Origin: Streptomyces lacrimifluminis
Lineage (GTDB): Bacteria; Actinomycetota; Actinomycetes; Streptomycetales; Streptomycetaceae
Direction of reading: 5' to 3'
Length of the DNA: 64,000 nt
Assembly (NCBI RefSeq): GCF_014646095.1
Contig: NZ_BMMU01000031.1
Coordinates: forward strand, 1-64,000
Below the pieces are notes generated by a model. The model saw nothing but the letters and a program-made list of their open reading frames with translations. It was not told where the DNA came from and ran no database searches. Every line of letters begins with the position of its first letter. Within the stretch, counting starts at the first letter, position 1. This document shows positions 43,017-51,059 of this stretch, one piece after another. The position numbers and the translations under genes are program-made.

Positions 43017-44470
43017 AGCCCGTATTCCTTCCAGCGTCTGTCGACCTTCGCCGCCGTGTCCGGGTCCGACACCACCATCTCCGGCCAGCCGCCGTCCCGC
43101 GTGTACCCCTCCTCGGGCCACTTGCGGGTCGCGTCGATGCCCGCCTTGCCGCCCCAGAACTGCTGGTAGGAGGCGTGGTCAAGGTGGTCGACGGGGCCTT
43201 CGACAACGGTCAGGTCGCGGGCGTAGTCCGTGTTGCCGAGGGCGCGCCAGGCGACTTCGTGCAGGTCGTGGACGTCGCAGTCCGAGTCGACGACGATGAT
43301 CAGCTTGGTCAGGGACATCATGTGGGCGCCCCAGACGGCGTGCATCACCTTCTGCGCGTGCTTGGGGTACTTCTTGTCGATCGCCAGGATCGCGCAGTTG
43401 TGGAAGCCGCCGGCCTCGGGCAGGTGGTAGTCCACGATGTCCGGGATGATGATCTTCAGCAGCGGCAGGAAGAAGCGCTCCGTGGCCCGGCCCAGCGGGC
43501 CGTCCTCCGTAGGCGGCCTGCCGACGACGATCGACTGGAGCAGCGGACGGCGCCGCATCGTCACACAGTCGATGGTGAGCGCCGGGAAGGGCTCCTGCGG
43601 GGTGTAGAAGCCCGTGTGGTCGCCGAAGGGCCCTTCCGGAAGCATCTCTCCGGGCTCCAGCCAGCCCTCCAGCACCACCTCCGCCTGCGCCGGCACCTGC
43701 AACGGCACCGTCTGGCAGTCGACCATCTCGATCCGCTTGCCCGCGATGAACCCGGCGAACAGGTATTCGTCGATGTCACCGGGGAGGGGCGCCGTGGACG
43801 CGTACGTGACGGCGGGCGGGCAGCCGAACGCGATGGCGACCGGCAGCCGCTCGCCCTTGCGCGCCGCCACCTGGTAGTGGTTCCGGCTGTCCTTGTGGAT
43901 CTGCCAGTGCATACCGATCGTGCGCTTGTCGTGCCGCTGAAGGCGGTAGAGGCCCAGGTTGCGTACGCCGGACTCCGGGTCCTTGGTGTGCGTCAGCCCC
44001 AGGTTGAAGAAGGAGCCGCCGTCCTCCGGCCAGGTGAAGAGCGCCGGGAGGCGGTCGAGGTCCACCTCGTCGCCCTTGAGGACGACCTCCTGCACCGGCG
44101 CGTTGTCGGACTTCACCTTCTTCGGCGGTACGTGCGTCATCGCGCCGAGCTTGCCGAAGGCCTCCCGCACGCCCACGAACCCCTGCGGCAGCTCGGGCTT
44201 CAGCAGCCCGCCGATCCGGTCGCTGATGTCCGCGTACGACTTCAGCCCCAGCGACTTGAGCAGCCGCCGGTCGGTGCCGAACACGTTCATCGCCAGCGGC
44301 ATCGCCGACCCGCGCACGTTCTCGAAGAGCAGCGCGGGCCCGCCTGCCTTCTGCACGCGGTCGACGATCTCCCCGACCTCCAGATACGGGTCCACCTCGG
44401 CCTTGATGCGCTTGAGGTCGCCCTCGCGCTCCAGCGCCCTGAGCAGGGAGCGAAGATCGTCGTAAGCCAT
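43013..44470 (-). CDS. UbiD-family menaquinone biosynthesis decarboxylase, 485 aa
   Basis: This prFMN-dependent decarboxylase should remove the carboxyl group from a futalosine-pathway naphthoate. The protein begins [20 protein letters not shown] and has [60 protein letters not shown] and [15 protein letters not shown], the order of UbiD/MqnL proteins, with the usual ~485-residue length. It heads an operon with MqnP and UbiX and is divergent from the PLDc_N gene across 97 bases. Confidence 0.94.
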   Translation of the reverse strand: MAYDDLRSLLRALEREGDLKRIKAEVDPYLEVGEIVDRVQKAGGPALLFENVRGSAMPLAMNVFGTDRRLLKSLGLKSYADISDRIGGLLKPELPQGFVGVREAFGKLGAMTHVPPKKVKSDNAPVQEVVLKGDEVDLDRLPALFTWPEDGGSFFNLGLTHTKDPESGVRNLGLYRLQRHDKRTIGMHWQIHKDSRNHYQVAARKGERLPVAIAFGCPPAVTYASTAPLPGDIDEYLFAGFIAGKRIEMVDCQTVPLQVPAQAEVVLEGWLEPGEMLPEGPFGDHTGFYTPQEPFPALTIDCVTMRRRPLLQSIVVGRPPTEDGPLGRATERFFLPLLKIIIPDIVDYHLPEAGGFHNCAILAIDKKYPKHAQKVMHAVWGAHMMSLTKLIIVVDSDCDVHDLHEVAWRALGNTDYARDLTVVEGPVDHLDHASYQQFWGGKAGIDATRKWPEEGYTRDGGWPEMVVSDPDTAAKVDRRWKEYGL

Positions 44471-44567
44471 GCGTTCCAGTATCCGTTACGCACTACCCTG
44501 GACTGGTCAGCGGGGGCCGGACGCGACCGTCGGAGCGCCCGGACAGCGACTCAAGGGGACCGAATAC

Positions 44568-44963
44568 ATGCTGCGGGTGCTGTTGATCCTGGTGCCTCTC
44601 GCACTGAGCATCTACGCGTTCATCGACTGCGTCACCACGCAGGAGAAGGACGTCCGCTTCATGCCCAAGCCCGTGTGGGCCATCCTGATCCTCCTGTTCC
44701 CGCTGGTCGGCTCCATCTCCTGGCTGATCATCGGCCGCAACCGTGCCACCTCCCGGCGCATCGGCGGTGCCTCGGGCGGCCAGTGGGTCGCCCCGGACGA
44801 CAACCCCGAGTTCCTGAAGTCCCTCAAGGACGAGAAGAAGGACGAGAAGACCGAGGACGCGGTCGAGGACGACGACGCCCACCTGCGGGACTGGGAAGCC
44901 GACCTGCGTCGCCGCGAGGAGGAGCTGAAGCGCCGGGAGAGCGGCGAGGATCCCAAGGAGTAG
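44568..44963 (+). CDS. PLDc_N-domain membrane protein, 131 aa
   Basis: Two membrane helices ([40 protein letters not shown]) flank the VRFMPKPVW loop, the arrangement of the phospholipase D N-terminal (PLDc_N) domain. A long acidic/basic tail follows ([31 protein letters not shown]), probably a coiled coil in the cytoplasm. AAGGGGA precedes ATG 44568. There is no catalytic HKD domain, so it is a stand-alone PLDc_N protein of unknown role. Confidence 0.88.
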   Translation: MLRVLLILVPLALSIYAFIDCVTTQEKDVRFMPKPVWAILILLFPLVGSISWLIIGRNRATSRRIGGASGGQWVAPDDNPEFLKSLKDEKKDEKTEDAVEDDDAHLRDWEADLRRREEELKRRESGEDPKE

Positions 44964-45045
44964 CCCCTCCGCCCCCGTGACCCCGGCCCCCGGCCCCCGG
45001 CCCCCGAGAAGGGCGACGACTGCGATCGGGCGGTTCTCCTTCGGA

Positions 45046-45071
45046 CCGGGCGTGCGTCCCCACACGCCCGG
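45046..45071. terminator. Hairpin between convergent genes
   Basis: CCGGGCGTG (45046-45054) pairs with CACGCCCGG (45063-45071) across an 8-base loop. It lies in the 264-bp gap between the PLDc_N gene and the convergent acyl-CoA oxidase-like gene. The same gap also holds three CCGGCCC units (44983-45003). Confidence 0.6.
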
Positions 45072-45074
45072 CGC

Positions 45075-45101
45075 ACATCGGATACATCGGATACATCGGT
45101 T
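45075..45101. repeat. Tandem 9-bp ACATCGGAT repeat
   Basis: ACATCGGAT occurs twice, followed by ACATCGGTT, at 45075-45101; ACATCGGTT recurs at 45136-45144. The surrounding sequence (cgcattacgtcggttcagta) shows further partial copies. Confidence 0.75.
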
Positions 45102-45227
45102 CGCATTACGTCGGTTCAGTACGCGTCGTTCGCATACATCGGTTGAGCTCGGACACACAGATGAGCGTCATGTGCACGTCATTTTTAGGCCAAGAATCGT
45201 CCCGCCACAGCCCGGCGGAAAGACGGG

Positions 45228-47042
45228 TCAGGCGCCGCTCAGCATCGGCAGCGACGACAGGTGTTCCTCCGGGACCTCGAAGGCCCGCGTCAGGGTGTCG
45301 AGGTGCGGGGCCAGCCGGGTCCTGAGGGTGTGCAGGACCTGCGGGAGGTCGCGTACCTGGTCGGCGGTGAGCGCCTGTTCGGCGAGCAGCAGGCCGCTGC
45401 GGGCGCTGACCTGACGGAGGAGGAACAGCGCGCTCAGGTCCTCCAGGACCGTGCGCGCGATCGGGTCGGACACACGGGCGCAGGCGGCGAGTAAGGCGTC
45501 GGCGGCCTTGCCCACCGTGTACACCTCCACAAGTTCCAGGGCGGCGCCTGACGCGTTGTTCCAGCGGCCAAGGGCGTCGCCACCCTGACCGGCGCGCAGG
45601 TCGCGGCGGGCGGCGAGGTGCCAGTAGCGCTCGGCGGTGGTGAGGGCGCGGCGCAGCAGACCCGGGTCGGTCAACTGCTCGGCGCCGGTGGGCCGGACGG
45701 GCTCCTCGGCCAGGTCGTGCCCGAAGATCATCTCGGCGCCGGCCTTGCAGCAGATCGCCAGGTTGTCACCCTCGGCGGTGATGCCGCCGTCGATGTTGGC
45801 GGCCATGTCGGCGAGCCCGTTCACGGGAAACAGCCCCCGGGCACCGCACCGCTCCCGGCTCTCGGTCGCGATGTCGCGGGCCTGCCAGGTGATCCAGGCC
45901 TTGGTGACGGCGACCGTCCGCTCGGCGTCCTCCCGCTCCTCGGGCGTGTGGGTGACCCAGCGTTCGGTGGCCACCCGGTGCAGGAAGGTCATGGCGTAGG
46001 CGGTGGCGGTGTGGTCGAGGAGGCGGCTGTGGTGGCTGCGGTGCGCGGCGAGCGGGACGCGCTGCCCGGCCACCGGCCCGGATATGTGCCGGGTGTACGC
46101 GTACCGGACGGCGATGGCGAGCGCCGCACGGGCCACTCCGAGGCCGGCGGCGCTCATGCACAGCTTCCCGACGGTGACCCGGCCGATGGCGTGCAGGAAC
46201 CGCTTGCGCGGACTGCCGACGGCACTGACGAGGGTTCCGTCGGGCAGGAGTTGCCCGTGGGCGCCCTGGAGGAGGGCGGTGCGGGGCAGCCGTACGGTGT
46301 CGAAGTTCGTGACGCAGTGGTCCACCGGACTGCCGGTGCGCTCCGGCAGCAGGGTGACGGTGACGCCGGGCAGGGTGCCGTACTCGTCGCTCAGCGGGGT
46401 GAGGAAGAGGAAGGCGCCCAGGTCCTTGTCGTCGACGACGAGGCGCGCGGCGACCACGGCGGTCTTGGGCCCGCCCGCGGAACTGGTGTTGGGCATGTAC
46501 TTCTGCGCCCCCGGATGCGGGGTGTGCAGGACGAACTCGTCGCTCTCACGGTCGTAGCGGGCGACTGTCTCCAGCGCCGCCGCGTCGTTCCCGTGCGCGC
46601 GCTCGGTGCACAGGAAGGTCCCCATCCGGGCCATGGTGGTGAAGTCCGTCAACTCGCGCGGCGGGGACACCCGGTCGTCGACGACGCTGCCGAGGAAGAG
46701 GTTGTAGTGGATGCCGGCCACCGTGATCGTCGCCACGTCCATGGGGGCGGCCCACTCGTGCAGCGCCGCGATTCCGCGGGGGTCGTCGGCGAACCGTTCG
46801 GGCGACGGAACCTCGTTGTTGAGGGCGCGCAGCCGCTCGTACGCGAGCTGCCGCCGTTGCCGGGTGCTCAGTTCGGGTCGATACCGGAACAGTGCGCTCG
46901 CGACCGCTCTCTGCCATCGGTCGTGGAGGTCTTTTCCCTCCGGTCCGTCCTGGAAGAGGAGGCTGGCGACGGCAGCTTGATCAAGGACTGGATGGGGCGT
47001 GCGCGTCTCGGTTTTCATGGTGATCGGGATGCCCATTGTCAT
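45228..47042 (-). CDS. Acyl-CoA oxidase/dehydrogenase-like flavoprotein, 604 aa
   Basis: The fold order is that of acyl-CoA oxidases: a helical N-terminal domain (YRPELSTRQRRQLAYERLRA), a beta domain (FLCTERAHGNDAAALETVAR, FVLHTPHPGAQKYMPNTSSA, GPKTAVVAARLVVD), then helical domains with SPRKRFLHAIGRVTVGKLCM and CGARGLFPVNGLADM. It probably uses FAD to oxidise an acyl-CoA, or acts in a secondary pathway. ATG 47042 is tentative, since no strong ribosome site is seen and Met at 47018 is an alternative. It is divergent from the ECF sigma gene; the 254-base gap is A/T-rich. Confidence 0.83.
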   Translation of the reverse strand: MTMGIPITMKTETRTPHPVLDQAAVASLLFQDGPEGKDLHDRWQRAVASALFRYRPELSTRQRRQLAYERLRALNNEVPSPERFADDPRGIAALHEWAAPMDVATITVAGIHYNLFLGSVVDDRVSPPRELTDFTTMARMGTFLCTERAHGNDAAALETVARYDRESDEFVLHTPHPGAQKYMPNTSSAGGPKTAVVAARLVVDDKDLGAFLFLTPLSDEYGTLPGVTVTLLPERTGSPVDHCVTNFDTVRLPRTALLQGAHGQLLPDGTLVSAVGSPRKRFLHAIGRVTVGKLCMSAAGLGVARAALAIAVRYAYTRHISGPVAGQRVPLAAHRSHHSRLLDHTATAYAMTFLHRVATERWVTHTPEEREDAERTVAVTKAWITWQARDIATESRERCGARGLFPVNGLADMAANIDGGITAEGDNLAICCKAGAEMIFGHDLAEEPVRPTGAEQLTDPGLLRRALTTAERYWHLAARRDLRAGQGGDALGRWNNASGAALELVEVYTVGKAADALLAACARVSDPIARTVLEDLSALFLLRQVSARSGLLLAEQALTADQVRDLPQVLHTLRTRLAPHLDTLTRAFEVPEEHLSSLPMLSGA

Positions 47043-47183
47043 GGGGGGATCAACCAATAGTGACCAGGAGCACTTAAGAAATCGACCAATATGCGTCATT
47101 AATAGACAGGAATCGGCCGAAGTGCGACAGCGGCGATTCAGGCGACTTCGAACACCTAATCGACCCTAACGCGACGCCCGGAG

Positions 47184-47224
47184 CCGGTTAACCGGAATCC
47201 GGATCGGGCCGTCTTCCTCGTAAC
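47184..47224 (+). promoter_or_regulatory. Palindrome and possible ECF-type promoter before the sigma gene
   Basis: CCGGTTAACCGG (47184-47195) is a perfect 12-bp palindrome. It overlaps GGAATC (47194-47199), and CGTAAC follows at 47219-47224. GGAA/CGTA-type pairs are used by ECF sigma factors, so this could be an autoregulated promoter, though the 19-base spacer is long. The remainder of 47043-47296 holds no gene. Confidence 0.4.
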
Positions 47225-47296
47225 GCTTTTCGTGTCCCGGCCCAAGAACGGGTGAAGGGCGAGTGACGCTACGAACAGGACGCGAAGGAGACTTCA

Positions 47297-47923
47297 GTGG
47301 ACGGTGCGGAGCCGGAGAGGTTACGGGGTGGCCCCGCCGAGGCCGTGCGGGACCCGGCGCTCTTCGAGGCGTTCTACCGGCGTCATGTCGACGCGGTGAT
47401 GCGCTTCGTGGCCCGGCGGGTCGACGACCCCCACACGGCGGCCGACCTGACGGCTGAGATCTTCCTCGCGGTTCTCGACTCGGCCCACACCTACCGGCCG
47501 CGCCTGGGCAGCGAGACGGCCTGGCTGTACGGCATCGCGCGCAACGTCGTGTCGTCGGAGCGCCGCCGGGTCGCCCGGGAGGCCGAGCGGGACCGTCGCT
47601 TCTCCGGGCGCCGGTTGCTGGAGGCCGACGACATCGTCCGCATCGAGGACAGACTCGACGCGGAGAGTCCGGGGCGGCGCGCCCTGGCCGCTCTCGAACG
47701 GCTCCCCGAGGGCGAACGGGCCGTCCTGGAGCTGATCGTGGTCGACCAGCTCACGATCCCGGAGGCGGCAGCCGCGCTGGGTATCCGCCAGGTCACGGCC
47801 CGGGTCCGACTCCACCGGGCGCGAAAGGCACTGCGCGGCGAGGCGAACTCCGAGGCGGCTCCCAAGGGCGCGGAGCCGACGCCGGACACATCACTTCTGT
47901 ACGTCAGTAGGGGCGAGGCATGA
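47297..47923 (+). CDS. ECF-type RNA polymerase sigma factor, 208 aa
   Basis: Region 2 (LFEAFYRRHVDAVMRFVARR, then TAEIFLAVLDSAHTY, and TAWLYGIARNVVSSERRR) and region 4 (ALERLPEGERAVLELIVVDQ, then TIPEAAAALGIRQVTARVRL, and HRARKALR) are clear, with a ~50-residue linker. GTG 47297 has AAGGAG seven bases upstream. It overlaps the next gene by four bases, and that gene may be its membrane partner or anti-sigma factor. Confidence 0.93.
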   Translation: MDGAEPERLRGGPAEAVRDPALFEAFYRRHVDAVMRFVARRVDDPHTAADLTAEIFLAVLDSAHTYRPRLGSETAWLYGIARNVVSSERRRVAREAERDRRFSGRRLLEADDIVRIEDRLDAESPGRRALAALERLPEGERAVLELIVVDQLTIPEAAAALGIRQVTARVRLHRARKALRGEANSEAAPKGAEPTPDTSLLYVSRGEA

Positions 47924-48504
47924 GCACGAGGACGACAAGGTTCGAGGACCGGCTCCTGGCTGAGCTGAAGCGGGAGATAGAGCTGCGCGAAGGCCTGTCG
48001 ACAGAGGTCGACACGGGCGGGCGCGGGACGAACACCCCCGTAGGGCGCCTGGTCACCCCGCGCCGGATCGCCCTCGTCGCGGCGACCTGCGCGGTGGCCG
48101 GGCTCGCCATGGTGCTCGTACCGGGTACGTCGGCCGACTCGGTGGCGTACGCGGTGGAGAGCCACGGTGACGGCAGTGTCACGCTCACCATCAAGGACCA
48201 GAAGATCGGTATCGAGGCACAGAACGAACTCGCGGAGAAACTGCGCCCGAAGGACATCCAGGTGATGGTGAACGTGCTCGCCCCCGGCTATGTCTGCGAC
48301 TACGACGTCGTGGTCTGGGCGACCGGCAAGCAGGGCAAACGTGAACCCATCGTCGCCCTTCAGTGGAACCGGGAGATCACCCTGGGCCCCGGCAACGTGC
48401 TGGTGTTCGAGAACCTCAGCGGCCACACCGAGCCGCACAGAGTCAACGCCTACACGGGCAAGAGGGAAATCAAGCCCTGCGTCCCCGTGAAGTCCGCCCC
48501 GTGA
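47920..48504 (+). CDS. Single-pass membrane protein, possible anti-sigma partner, 194 aa
   Basis: A cytoplasmic N-terminus of ~50 residues (FEDRLLAELKREIELREGLS) is followed by one membrane helix at ~50-70 (RRIALVAATCAVAGLAMVLV) and an extracytoplasmic domain with two cysteines (GYVCDYD, IKPCVPV). This topology suits a sensor that holds a sigma factor, but there is no zinc-binding HxxxCxxC motif. It is coupled to the sigma gene (ATGA) and to the acyltransferase (GTGA), so the three form one operon. Confidence 0.82.
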   Translation: MSTRTTRFEDRLLAELKREIELREGLSTEVDTGGRGTNTPVGRLVTPRRIALVAATCAVAGLAMVLVPGTSADSVAYAVESHGDGSVTLTIKDQKIGIEAQNELAEKLRPKDIQVMVNVLAPGYVCDYDVVVWATGKQGKREPIVALQWNREITLGPGNVLVFENLSGHTEPHRVNAYTGKREIKPCVPVKSAP

Positions 48505-50015
48505 CCGGCCCCCCGGACGCCTCGGCGGAACGTACAGGCCGACTGGGCTGGCTGGACGCCCTGCGCGGGATCGCCGCGCTCGTCGTCGTGTTCGACCACT
48601 CGGCGTACTCCTTCCTCCCCGAGTTCCGGCGGGAGTTGATGCCGGAGTTCAACACCAGCCGGTTCGGCATCATGGTGTTCTTCCTGGTGAGCGGGTACAT
48701 CATCCCGGCGTCACTGGAACGCCGGGGCTGTGTACGGACGTTCTGGATCGGGCGGGTCTTCCGCATCTACCCCCTGTGCGTGGCCACCGTCGCCGCGCTT
48801 CTCGCCCTCAGCCTGCTGGGCGTCGCCGAGTTGCGCACCGACCTCGGCACCGTCACCTCTGCCATCGCCCATCTCACCCTGTTCCAGGAGCTGTTGGGCA
48901 CCCCCAGCATCCTTCTCGTCCTGTGGACGCTCTCCTACGAGATGGCGTTCTATCTCCTGGTCGTCGCCCTGTTCACGGTTCGCCGGCACGAGCGGCCGGC
49001 GCCGGTCGCCGCCACCCTGGCCGTGCTCGCCGCCGCGAGTGTGGCGGCGGGGGTCGCTGTCCCGGCCTCCGCGCTCTCCGGCGCGGTCGGCACCGGCCGG
49101 CTGGTCGCGGTCGCCGCGGTCGCGCTGGTGATCGCCGTCTGCTGTTCGAGCGCCGGATCGCCCCGACTCCGGGTGTTCGGGGGTGTGGTGGCCGGTTCGC
49201 TGGCGCTCGTGCTGGTTCTCTTCAACGGCACGGTTCCGGTGTGGGAAGGCCTGGTGATCCTCGCCGTGATGTTCCTCGGCACGGTCGTCCATCGCGCCGA
49301 GCACGGTCGGACCAGTTGGCAGTACGCCGCCGGCACAGCCGTCGTGGTCGTCGCCTGCGCCGTGGGGAGCGCCTACGGGTTCGGTGACGGGGACCACTTC
49401 ACGCGGCGCGCCTGGATCACGGCGTTCCTGCTGGCCGTCCTCACCTTCGGCGCCGGACTGGCGCTGCGCGACCGCCGCGTACCGCGTGCGCTCATCGCCC
49501 TGGGGACGATCAGCTACTCGGTCTATCTGCTGCACCCGGTACTGCTGACGGTCACCGACAGCACGATCGGCCGGTGGCGGCAGGACAGCCCCGTACTCGA
49601 AGTGGCCTTCTTCGCCGTGCTGTTGCCGCTGTGCGCGCTGACCTATCTCTGCATCGAGGCGCCGGGGCAGGCGTGGGGGCGGCGGCTGGCGCGGCGGTGG
49701 CGGCCGAACAGACCTGGTGGGAGCGGGTCAGGCCCGGCCGGGCCAGGTGCCGATGCCGGCACCGACCGAATACGTTGGCGCGCGGCGGCGATGACGACGA
49801 CGCGTCACCACCCAGGAGGCGTCGCCGCTCGCGAGTGGCTGTCAACTCCCGTGAGGCTGACAGTAGTTCCACCGCGGGAAGTGCTGGTGCCACTCGGCCC
49901 GAGTGATCGTCGGAGAGGCGGTTTCGCAGATCCGTTGGCGCGACGGGCACCCCCGATGTCCCGTGCCCGGAGCTCCGAAAGCGCCCTGTGGGTGCTGCCT
50001 GATCGACGCTGCTGA
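48501..50015 (+). CDS. Acyltransferase 3 family membrane protein with unusual C-terminal extension
   Basis: The OafA/acyltransferase 3 hallmark is LGWLDALRGIAALVVVFDHS, then NTSRFGIMVFFLVSGYIIPA and RIYPLCVATVAALLAL, with about ten membrane helices ending near LCALTYLCIEAPGQAWGRRL. Such proteins O-acetylate surface glycans or small molecules. From about residue 410 the last ~95 residues are arginine/proline-rich with no membrane segment, and look like read-through or a lost stop rather than a domain. GTG 48501 overlaps the previous stop. Its operon with a sigma factor suggests envelope-stress control. Confidence 0.85.
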   Translation: MTGPPDASAERTGRLGWLDALRGIAALVVVFDHSAYSFLPEFRRELMPEFNTSRFGIMVFFLVSGYIIPASLERRGCVRTFWIGRVFRIYPLCVATVAALLALSLLGVAELRTDLGTVTSAIAHLTLFQELLGTPSILLVLWTLSYEMAFYLLVVALFTVRRHERPAPVAATLAVLAAASVAAGVAVPASALSGAVGTGRLVAVAAVALVIAVCCSSAGSPRLRVFGGVVAGSLALVLVLFNGTVPVWEGLVILAVMFLGTVVHRAEHGRTSWQYAAGTAVVVVACAVGSAYGFGDGDHFTRRAWITAFLLAVLTFGAGLALRDRRVPRALIALGTISYSVYLLHPVLLTVTDSTIGRWRQDSPVLEVAFFAVLLPLCALTYLCIEAPGQAWGRRLARRWRPNRPGGSGSGPAGPGADAGTDRIRWRAAAMTTTRHHPGGVAAREWLSTPVRLTVVPPREVLVPLGPSDRRRGGFADPLARRAPPMSRARSSESALWVLPDRRC

Positions 50016-50080
50016 CGGGCGGCCTGCCCGGCCTCGGCTCGTCGGTCAGTGGGCGCTACCAGGAGGGTGGGTTGTCCGGA

Positions 50081-50425
50081 TCAGCCCGCGTCGGGGACGG
50101 TGATTATCTTGCCGTCCTTGTCGAACGTGTGGGTCTCCCAGTACACGTCCCACTTGTCGCCGACCTCCTGCGGCACCTTGCCCTTCGGATAGCGCACCGA
50201 TCCTGCCGGCGGCTCTTCCTTGTCCGACACACAGGAGCTGCCTGTGCTGCCTACGGACAGGACGGGGTACTCGTCGCTGCCGCAGACGTTCTCCACGTAC
50301 TCGAAGCCGGAACATCCGGTGAGGGCCACGACCGCTGCCGCGCTCACGAGAGCAGCAGCGGCGATACGGACCCTTCCGGGCCGAATGGCAGTGGCGGCTC
50401 GGCCGGTTCTGCGGGGCAGGTGCAT
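50081..50425 (-). CDS. Small lipoprotein resembling the SCO0607 family, 114 aa
   Basis: A basic start, a hydrophobic core and the lipobox L-T-G-C (AAAVVALTGCSGFEYVENVC) indicate a lipid-anchored protein. The mature part, with CGSDEYPVLSVGSTGSSC, then PPAGSVRYPKGKVPQEVGDK and WDVYWETHT, fits the SCO0607-type lipoprotein pattern that I recall. The four cysteines outside the lipobox could form disulfides. ATG 50425 has CTGGAG eight bases upstream. The 268 bases upstream (50426-50693) hold no supported gene. Confidence 0.82.
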   Translation of the reverse strand: MHLPRRTGRAATAIRPGRVRIAAAALVSAAAVVALTGCSGFEYVENVCGSDEYPVLSVGSTGSSCVSDKEEPPAGSVRYPKGKVPQEVGDKWDVYWETHTFDKDGKIITVPDAG

Positions 50426-50693
50426 GGTCGTCTCCAGTCGTCTTGGTCCGTCTGCCGCTACTCTCGCCTCCAGGGAGCGCCCCTTCCATGAGTACGCGTA
50501 CTCAGCACCGCACTCGCGGATACTCAACCGCTTTGATTCCAGGGGGATTTGAAGGGGTCGGGCTCGCATCGGCCAACCTGAACCGCACGTCACGAGGCTG
50601 GCGTGGGCGAGGTTGGGGTGGTCCTACTGGTGACGCCGTCACCAAGCACACCCAGGAGACCCGCCACACGCGCTACCGCCGTTGCTTCGCGGA

Positions 50694-51059
50694 CTACTCC
50701 GTACTGGAGCCGCAGGCGGCCTTCTGACCTGCGCGGCGCGGAAGGAGATCCTTCGCGCAACGCCCCACCGATCCCACCACGCATACGCCGGTCAGCAGTG
50801 CCAGTACGACGACGGCCGGGTTGACCCACACCGGCACGAGGTCGTGGTCGGCGTCGCACTTGTTGCGCAGCGGGAACCACTGACCCGGCTCCCGCCAGTG
50901 CTCGGCGCGGTACTGATCGTCCATGGGCCGGCCGACGGAGGCGCATGTCTCGTCGATCTCGTGGCCGCCGGAGAACATGCCCACGAAGTAGGTGATCCCC
51001 AGCAGGAACGAGGAGGCGACAGCCACGGCCAGCCATGCCAAGGGGCTCAACCGGCGCAT
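50694..51059 (-). CDS. Small membrane protein coupled to the UvrA-like gene, 121 aa
   Basis: Two helices (LAWLAVAVASSFLLGITYFV; WVNPAVVVLALLTGVCVVGS) flank an extracytoplasmic loop with two cysteines (DETCASVG, RNKCDADHD). ATG 51059 overlaps the stop of the UvrA-like gene (TGATG), and GGGGGAG lies six bases upstream. The overlap implies co-expression with that gene, but the role is unknown. Confidence 0.8.
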   Translation of the reverse strand: MRRLSPLAWLAVAVASSFLLGITYFVGMFSGGHEIDETCASVGRPMDDQYRAEHWREPGQWFPLRNKCDADHDLVPVWVNPAVVVLALLTGVCVVGSVGRCAKDLLPRRAGQKAACGSSTE

